From Mesorhizobium opportunistum WSM2075 (GTDB lineage Bacteria > Pseudomonadota > Alphaproteobacteria > Rhizobiales > Rhizobiaceae), in assembly GCF_000176035.2 (NCBI RefSeq), contig NC_015675.1:1054001-1118000 (forward strand): 64,000 nt of DNA, in the 5' to 3' direction. The position numbers and the translations under genes were made by a program. Positions 58,670 to 64,000 of this stretch are shown here, in pieces; positions within the stretch are counted from its first letter, which is position 1; every line of letters starts with the position of its first letter. The notes below the pieces were generated by a model. That model was not told the DNA's origin and searched no databases. It saw nothing but the letters and a program-made list of their open reading frames with translations.

Positions 58670-61330
58670 ATGCGTTCAGGGGCTTCAGCACCGCTCGCGA
58701 TGGCCGATACGGGGCACGGCATCCAGGCTTTCGCGCGACGCCAGGTCGGCCGGCTTGTCGGCGTCGGCCTGTTCCTGACTGTTGCCTTCGGGATCGCCAG
58801 CCTCGCCACCTGGAACGTTGCCGATCCAAGCTTCTCGCACGCGACGAACAACATCGTCACCAACGCCATGGGCTATGCCGGCGCGGTGTTCTCCGACCTT
58901 GCCATGCAGTTTTTCGGCCTCGCCGCGGTTGCCGCGCTGGTTCCGGCGGTGATCTGGGGCTACCTCCTGTTTTCGGCGCGCGGTGTCGACAGGCTGCCCA
59001 AGCGCGGTCTGTACTGGTTCGGCTTCGCGCTGCTTTGCGCCGCGATCGCCGGCTGCATCGTCCCGCCCAAGACCTGGCCGCTGCCGACCGGCCTCGGCGG
59101 CGTGTTCGGCGACATGGTGCTCAAGATTCCCGGTGTCCTCATCGGCGGCTATCCGACCGGGCTGATCGCCAGCGTGCTTGCTGTGCTTTTGGCCGCGCCG
59201 GCACTCTGGCTGTTTGCCTACGGCGCGGCGCTGACCGGACGCAAGAACGGCTTCGCCGTCATGGAAGAGCCGGCCGCCGCTGACCCGCGCGAGGACGAGC
59301 TTTTGTTCGACAATGATGAGGATGAGGGCGACGAGGGCATATTGGCACTCGGTGCGATCACCCATTGGTGGCTCTCGTTGCGTGCATGGATGCATCGCCG
59401 CGCCGTGCGCCGCCAGCGCGAGCGGGACGAGTACGAGCCGGAGATGGAGCCGCGCGCCAGCGCCTGGCGCCGTGCCGCCGAACGGGTCGAATCGGCTGAG
59501 TTCGCCGAATCACGCATGAGTCAGGACGGCCGCGCCCGCGTCGAGCCGGAATTCTTCGCCGCCATGGTCAATGACCGCAGCGTTTCCGTCGATCCCGACG
59601 ATGACGACATCTTCGACCGCGACGACCGGGACATGGATTTCGACGACGAGCCCGTCGCCCCGCGCCGCGCCGCGCCCACGGCCAAGGTGCAGCAGTTCCG
59701 TTCCGATGCCGCCACCCGCGTCGAGGCGCCGGCGCCTCGCCCGGCCCCGGGCGCCCGCGTCCAGCGCGAGGCGCAGACATCGATGATCGGCTCGGACACG
59801 TTCGAAATGCCGTCGCTGCATTTCCTGTCCGAACCGAAGAACGTCGCGCGAGACCCAAGCCTCTCCAAGGACGCGCTGGAACAGAATGCGCGCCTGCTCG
59901 AAGGCGTTCTGGAAGATTTCGGCGTCAAGGGCGAGATCATCGCCGTCCGCCCGGGTCCCGTCGTGACGCTCTACGAGCTCGAACCGGCGCCGGGCATCAA
60001 ATCGTCGCGCGTTATCGGCCTTTCCGACGACATCGCCCGCTCGATGAGCGCGATCGCCTGCCGCGTCGCCGTGGTGCCTGGCCGCAACGCCATCGGCATC
60101 GAACTGCCGAACGCCAAGCGCGAGACGGTGTATCTCCGGGAAATCATGGCCAGCCGTGATTTCGAGACCACCAAGGCCAAGCTGGCGCTGGCGCTGGGCA
60201 AGACCATCAATGGCGAGGCGGTCATCGTCGACATCGCCAAGATGCCGCACGTGCTGGTCGCCGGCACCACCGGCTCGGGCAAGTCGGTCGCCATCAACAC
60301 GATGATCCTGTCGCTGCTCTACCGGCTGACGCCGCAGGAATGCCGGCTGATCATGATCGACCCGAAGATGCTGGAACTCTCCGTCTATGACGGCATCCCG
60401 CATCTGCTCACGCCGGTCGTCACCGATCCGAAGAAGGCGGTCGTGGCGCTGAAATGGACCGTGCGCGAGATGGAGGACCGCTACCGCAAGATGTCCAAGG
60501 TCGGTGTGCGCAACATCGACGGTTTCAACGCACGCGTCCAACAGGCCGAGAAGAAGGGCGAGAAGATTTCGCGTACGGTGCAGACCGGCTTCGACCGCCA
60601 GACGGGCGAGGCGATCTACGAGACCGAGGATCTCGATCTCGAGCCGATGCCCTACATCGTCGTCATCATCGACGAGATGGCCGACCTGATGATGGTCGCC
60701 GGCAAGGACATCGAAGGTGCTGTGCAGCGCCTGGCGCAGATGGCGCGTGCCGCCGGCATCCACGTCATCATGGCGACGCAGCGTCCGTCGGTCGACGTCA
60801 TCACCGGCACCATCAAGGCCAACTTCCCGACCCGCATCTCCTTCCAGGTCACATCCAAGATCGACAGCCGTACCATCCTGGGCGAGCAGGGCGCCGAACA
60901 GCTGCTCGGCATGGGCGACATGCTCTACATGGCCGGCGGCGGCCGCATCCAGCGCGTGCACGGCCCCTTCGTCGCCGACGAGGAGGTGGAGAAGATCGTT
61001 GCGCATCTGAAGCTGCAAGGCGTGCCCGAATATCTCGACGCCATCACCGAGGATGACGACGAGGAGGATGACGAGCCGTCCGGCAAGGGCGGATCGGGCG
61101 GCGGTGGCGGCGGCAATTTCGAGGATTCCGACGACCCCTACGACCAGGCGGTCGCCGTGGTGCTGCGCGATGGCAAGGCGTCGACCAGCTATATCCAGCG
61201 CCGTCTCGGCATCGGCTACAACCGCGCCGCCTCGATCATCGAGAAGATGGAAAAGGAAGGCATTGTCGGCCCGGCCAACCATGCGGGAAAACGCGAAATC
61301 CTGGTGCCGACCGAAGACGACAAGTTCTGA
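58670..61330 (+). CDS. ftsK: DNA translocase FtsK
   Basis: Division septum translocase that pumps DNA toward dif and activates XerCD. The 886-residue protein has four N-terminal membrane helices (about 30-200), an acidic linker (about 200-370), the FtsK motor with Walker A GTTGSGKS at 532-539 and Walker [14 protein letters not shown] near 670, and a C-terminal gamma winged helix ([21 protein letters not shown]). Short linker version. Starts with [13 protein letters not shown] and is likely CtrA controlled. Confidence 0.96.
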   Translation: MRSGASAPLAMADTGHGIQAFARRQVGRLVGVGLFLTVAFGIASLATWNVADPSFSHATNNIVTNAMGYAGAVFSDLAMQFFGLAAVAALVPAVIWGYLLFSARGVDRLPKRGLYWFGFALLCAAIAGCIVPPKTWPLPTGLGGVFGDMVLKIPGVLIGGYPTGLIASVLAVLLAAPALWLFAYGAALTGRKNGFAVMEEPAAADPREDELLFDNDEDEGDEGILALGAITHWWLSLRAWMHRRAVRRQRERDEYEPEMEPRASAWRRAAERVESAEFAESRMSQDGRARVEPEFFAAMVNDRSVSVDPDDDDIFDRDDRDMDFDDEPVAPRRAAPTAKVQQFRSDAATRVEAPAPRPAPGARVQREAQTSMIGSDTFEMPSLHFLSEPKNVARDPSLSKDALEQNARLLEGVLEDFGVKGEIIAVRPGPVVTLYELEPAPGIKSSRVIGLSDDIARSMSAIACRVAVVPGRNAIGIELPNAKRETVYLREIMASRDFETTKAKLALALGKTINGEAVIVDIAKMPHVLVAGTTGSGKSVAINTMILSLLYRLTPQECRLIMIDPKMLELSVYDGIPHLLTPVVTDPKKAVVALKWTVREMEDRYRKMSKVGVRNIDGFNARVQQAEKKGEKISRTVQTGFDRQTGEAIYETEDLDLEPMPYIVVIIDEMADLMMVAGKDIEGAVQRLAQMARAAGIHVIMATQRPSVDVITGTIKANFPTRISFQVTSKIDSRTILGEQGAEQLLGMGDMLYMAGGGRIQRVHGPFVADEEVEKIVAHLKLQGVPEYLDAITEDDDEEDDEPSGKGGSGGGGGGNFEDSDDPYDQAVAVVLRDGKASTSYIQRRLGIGYNRAASIIEKMEKEGIVGPANHAGKREILVPTEDDKF

Positions 61331-61464
61331 CGATGGGGCGTTCGCGGCAACTTTGAACTTTCTGGCGCGTTCATGGCAGGAGGCAGCGTTCGCCCGGTCA
61401 AACTTAAGCCCAACTGGGGGTCCACCACAGCCACCAAATCAGGAATCAGACGAGAGTGACCGAT

Positions 61465-62145
61465 ATGAAAAACGATCTTTCAGTGCTCAGCGATCTTGCC
61501 CCGACGCGCCGCCAGCTGCTCGGCCTTGGCCTTGCCTTCGCGGGTGCCGCCGCCATCAATTTGGTGCCCGGGTTCCAGCTGCTGGCCTCGGCGCAGGCGG
61601 CCGTGCCCGCTGCCGCGCAGAAGATCGCCGACCATTTTTCCGCGGTCAAATCGATGAGTGGCGAATTCGTCCAGTTCGGCCCCAAGGGCGAGCAGACCGG
61701 CGGCAAGTTCTTCCTCGAACGGCCGGGCAAGATCCGCTTCAACTATGACGGCTCGTCGAATTTCAAGGTGATTTCCGACGGCAAGTCGGTGGTCATCCTC
61801 AACAAGAAAATGAACACGTCCGATCTCTATCCGCTGTCGAAGACGCCGCTGAAACTTTTGCTCGACGACCGCATCGACCTCTCCGGCGACCGCGTCAAAA
61901 GCGTCAAGCAAGAGGATGATCTCACCACCATCCAGCTTTCCGACAAGTCGGTGTTCGGCAATGCGCGCATCACCATGATGTTCGATCCGAAGACCTATGA
62001 TTTGCGCCAGTGGACGATCACCGATGCGCAGGGCAAGGACACCACGGTGATGATCTTCAACACCAAGGAAGGCGTCAGCTTCGCTCCCGACACCTTTGCC
62101 ATCGACTATACGGCCAACCGCGAGCTGAATACGAAGACAAGGTAG
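61465..62145 (+). CDS. lolA: LolA-like outer membrane lipoprotein carrier with Tat-type signal
   Basis: A 226-residue periplasmic carrier related to LolA. The N-terminal sequence contains TRRQLLGLGLAFAGAAAI, a twin-arginine-like export signal rather than a plain Sec one. The domain then shows KSMSGEFVQFGPKGEQTGGK, ERPGKIRFNYDG and the closing YDLRQWTITDAQGKDTTVMI. Tat export would be unusual. Start ATG 61465 with GAGAG upstream; a GTG at 61456 is also possible. Follows ftsK as in many genomes. Confidence 0.85.
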   Translation: MKNDLSVLSDLAPTRRQLLGLGLAFAGAAAINLVPGFQLLASAQAAVPAAAQKIADHFSAVKSMSGEFVQFGPKGEQTGGKFFLERPGKIRFNYDGSSNFKVISDGKSVVILNKKMNTSDLYPLSKTPLKLLLDDRIDLSGDRVKSVKQEDDLTTIQLSDKSVFGNARITMMFDPKTYDLRQWTITDAQGKDTTVMIFNTKEGVSFAPDTFAIDYTANRELNTKTR

Positions 62146-62178
62146 TTTCCGTCGCTGCGGCAAGGTTTTTGGGCGTTA

Positions 62179-62350
62179 GCGCTGCCCCTCATCTGGCTGC
62201 CGCCATCTTCTCCCCGTGAACGGGGAGAAGGACGCTGTCATCGCCGATTTCGCCAGTTGCAAGCGTTGAAAGAAGGCGCTGCGGCCCGGCCAGCTTCTTT
62301 CTCTCCGTTTACGGGGAGAAATGCCCGGCAGGGCAATGAGGGGCGGCGCT
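62179..62350. repeat. palindromic repeat, family G
   Basis: AGCGCTGCCCCTCAT...TTCTCCCCGTGAACGGGGAG and a closing CTCCGTTTACGGGGAGA...ATGAGGGGCGGCGCT. One arm matches the segment inserted in ftsY at 10315-10371. Confidence 0.82.
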
Positions 62351-62490
62351 GAGATTGGCGGTTAGCACCCGCTTGTTTTTATATCGCGCGGCTGGCAGTA
62401 GTTCAGGAACCAACTTCATAGGGCACAATGTCCTGTCCGGCCGTCCTAGAGCTGGCGGGGCTTGCTCTGCCCCGGACTGGATTCCCGCGC

Positions 62491-63297
62491 ATGCCCTTTT
62501 CCATCGCCACCTGGAACATCAACTCCGTGCGCCTGCGCATGCCGATCGTCGAGCGCTTGCTGGTCGAGCAGGCGCCGGATGTGCTGTGCCTGCAGGAAAC
62601 CAAGGTTCCCGACGAGCTGTTTCCGGAAAAGGCGTTCCGCAAGCTCGGCTATGAGCACATCGCCTTCCACGGCCAGAAGGGCTACCACGGCGTGGCGACG
62701 GTGGCGCGGCGGCCGATCGCGGTGGTCGAGAAGCGCCGCTTTTGCGAGATCGAGGACAGCCGGCATCTGTCGGTGACGGTGCGGGCCGGCGGCAAGACGA
62801 TCCTGGTGCACAATTTCTACGTCCCGGCGGGCGGCGACGAGCCAGATCCCGTGATCAACAAGAAATTCAAGCACAAGCTCGATTTCGTCGCCGAGATGAA
62901 CGCCATCCGCGCCGAGCATGACGAGGTCTCGGCTTCGGTCCTGGTCGGCGACCTCAACATCGCGCCGCTCGAACATGATGTCTGGTCGCACAAGCAACTG
63001 CTCAACGTGGTCAGCCACACGCCGGTCGAGACCGAGAACTTCGAAGCGATGCGGCTGGCCGGCAATTGGATCGACCTGATGCGGCTCAACGTTCCATCAG
63101 AACAGAAACTCTACACCTGGTGGAGCTATCGCGCGCAGGACTGGGAAGCGTCGAACCGGGGCCGGCGGCTCGACCATGTCTGGTCGTCGCCGAACCTGGT
63201 GCCAAGCTTCACCGGCTACGAAATCCTGCGCCTGGCGCGCGGGTGGGAACGCCCGTCGGACCACGTGCCGGTGATTGCGCGGTTCGACCTGGACTGA
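62491..63297 (+). CDS. xthA: exodeoxyribonuclease III
   Basis: AP endonuclease/3'-5' exonuclease of base excision repair. The 268-residue protein has the ExoIII start MPFSIATWNINSVRLRMPIV, LCLQETKVPDE with the catalytic Glu, VLVGDLNIAPLEHDVW, and GRRLDHVW...RPSDHVPVIARF with the His/Asp pair. ATG 62491 chosen by family N-terminus; the frame extends upstream to 62428. Four bases separate its stop from the convergent next gene. Confidence 0.95.
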   Translation: MPFSIATWNINSVRLRMPIVERLLVEQAPDVLCLQETKVPDELFPEKAFRKLGYEHIAFHGQKGYHGVATVARRPIAVVEKRRFCEIEDSRHLSVTVRAGGKTILVHNFYVPAGGDEPDPVINKKFKHKLDFVAEMNAIRAEHDEVSASVLVGDLNIAPLEHDVWSHKQLLNVVSHTPVETENFEAMRLAGNWIDLMRLNVPSEQKLYTWWSYRAQDWEASNRGRRLDHVWSSPNLVPSFTGYEILRLARGWERPSDHVPVIARFDLD

Positions 63298-63300
63298 TTA

Positions 63301-63785
63301 TCAGGGGCGATCTTCCCACTCCGGCCGCAGCTGCGCCATGACCAGTTCGTCACGATGCACACCCTGGAAAAACGCGCTGCCGTGCGCAATGCCTTCAGCC
63401 GTGAAGCCGACAGCCTCATAGGCACGCCGCGCGCGGTGGTTGTCCGGGAAAAGACTGATGCAGAGCCGATAGGCTCGGTTTCGACAAATACCCGGTCGAC
63501 CGCCGCCGCCAGCAGCATTCTGCCTTGGCCCTGCCCCGGGGTGACGACGGCCATGCGCTTGACCAGTGTCACCCGTTCGGCGGAAGCCCAATCGCGCAGG
63601 ATCACGAAGCCAATCGGCACGGAACCAGCGATCCCAACGAAATAGGCATGGCTGTCATCGCCAAGTGCTTTGCAATGGCGCGCTTCGTCCCAGCGCCCGA
63701 CGAATGCGTCGTAGCCCTCGCGCCGTTCGGTCGCCATGATGAAAGGCAGGTCGGTTTCGGTGGCGCGAACAAGCTGGAAATCCAC
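63301..63785 (-). pseudogene. frameshifted GNAT acetyltransferase
   Basis: A single GNAT-type acetyltransferase is split over two frames. The N-terminal part from 63785 (MDFQLVRATETDLPFIMATE to VDRVFVETE) is in one frame. The C-terminal part (YRLCISLFPDNHRARRAYEA to LRPEWEDRP, stop at 63301) is in another. Family continuity places the shift at about 63472-63474, where GAG-CC-TAT would normally read GAG-GCC-TAT. One base appears lost. Either a pseudogene or a sequencing error. Confidence 0.8.
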
Positions 63786-63798
63786 GTGCTTCTCCCGC

Positions 63799-64000
63799 TC
63801 ACTCCGAAAAGCGCGGCGCCAGTTTCTCGATGCGGCGGATCATCGCCTGGAATTCCTCGGATATGCGCTCATGCAACTTCACCGCGACTTCCGGATATTC
63901 CTCCAGGATGCGGCGGAACATCTTGCGGCTGAGCCGGATCACTTCCGAGTCGATCTCGGCCGACGCGCTGGTCAACCGGTTGGTGTCGGCGATCAACGCC
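63799..64000 (-). CDS. cyclic nucleotide-binding domain protein (partial, C-terminal end)
   Basis: The final 66 codons of a minus-strand gene that starts beyond the window: ADTNRLTSASAEIDSEVIRL, RKMFRRILEEYPEVAVKLHE, ending RRIEKLAPRFSE. This is the end of a cNMP-binding beta-roll and the helix after it. No helix-turn-helix follows, so it is probably a stand-alone sensor domain rather than a Crp regulator. Thirteen bases from the acetyltransferase start. Confidence 0.7.
   Translation of the reverse strand, partial: ALIADTNRLTSASAEIDSEVIRLSRKMFRRILEEYPEVAVKLHERISEEFQAMIRRIEKLAPRFSE

Overview
The window is a 64 kb piece of a GC-rich chromosome. It looks like an alphaproteobacterium of the Hyphomicrobiales (Rhizobiales), most likely Mesorhizobium or a close relative. 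The basis is a Brucella-type Omp19 lipoprotein, the mdh-sucC-sucD-sucA-sucB-lpdA order, the sdhCDAB cluster, CtrA-type boxes (TTAA-N7-TTAAC), DUF1127 and DUF1328 proteins, and many intergenic palindromic repeats of the rhizobial kind. The species assignment is inference. I saw no rRNA, tRNA, CRISPR array, insertion sequence or prophage. Almost everything is core housekeeping DNA, so the unusual signals are local.

Layout. 1-5048: aconitase (partial, minus strand) diverges from a cytochrome c maturation cluster ccmA-ccmB-[46-codon ORF]-ccmD-ccmG in which ccmC is missing. 5.2-8.4 kb: a DUF1127 protein, an SMP-30/gluconolactonase, a tautomerase and two flavin enzymes. 8.4-13.3 kb, minus strand: dapF-mtaB-ftsY-ispZ. 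The FtsY linker contains three in-frame insertions that look like translated intergenic repeats. 13.3-17.9 kb: small membrane and secreted proteins, a metallo-hydrolase, a VOC protein, Omp19 and the ATPase ZapE. 18.3-30.2 kb: a long plus-strand TCA-cycle run, mdh, sucC, cupin, DUF1579, sucD, sucA, sucB, DUF4241, a secreted protein, an SDR and lpdA, closed by a strong terminator.

30.2-37.7 kb: a Pro/Ala-tailed membrane protein, DUF2867 and TraB/GumN genes with a small TraB remnant, xerC, rimM-trmD, a TauE/SafE permease, rplS with a leader region, and ohr-ohrR with a palindromic operator. 37.8-42.5 kb: an amino-acid ABC transporter without a local ATPase gene, a methyltransferase, leuC and a small hypothetical. 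42.7-46.4 kb: two membrane GGDEF proteins in tandem, then two small exported proteins diverging from a region with a CtrA box.

46.6-50.5 kb: sdhC-sdhD-sdhA-DUF3052-sdhB. 50.7-55.8 kb: YceH, OsmC, YCII, TerB, a UbiH-type hydroxylase and an acyl-CoA thioesterase. 55.9-57.9 kb: glnK-amtB behind an NtrC-type palindrome and a sigma-54-like promoter. 58.2-64.0 kb: a small Met-rich secreted protein, ftsK behind a full CtrA box, a Tat-type LolA, xthA, a frameshifted acetyltransferase and the tail of a cyclic-nucleotide-binding protein.

Together the genes cover much of the TCA cycle (aconitase, 2-oxoglutarate dehydrogenase, succinyl-CoA synthetase, succinate dehydrogenase, malate dehydrogenase), respiration (ccm, ubiquinone), cell division and envelope (ftsK, ispZ, ftsY, zapE, lolA, xerC), translation (rplS, trmD, rimM, mtaB), nitrogen sensing and peroxide defence. 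At least eight dispersed repeat families punctuate the 3' ends of genes.
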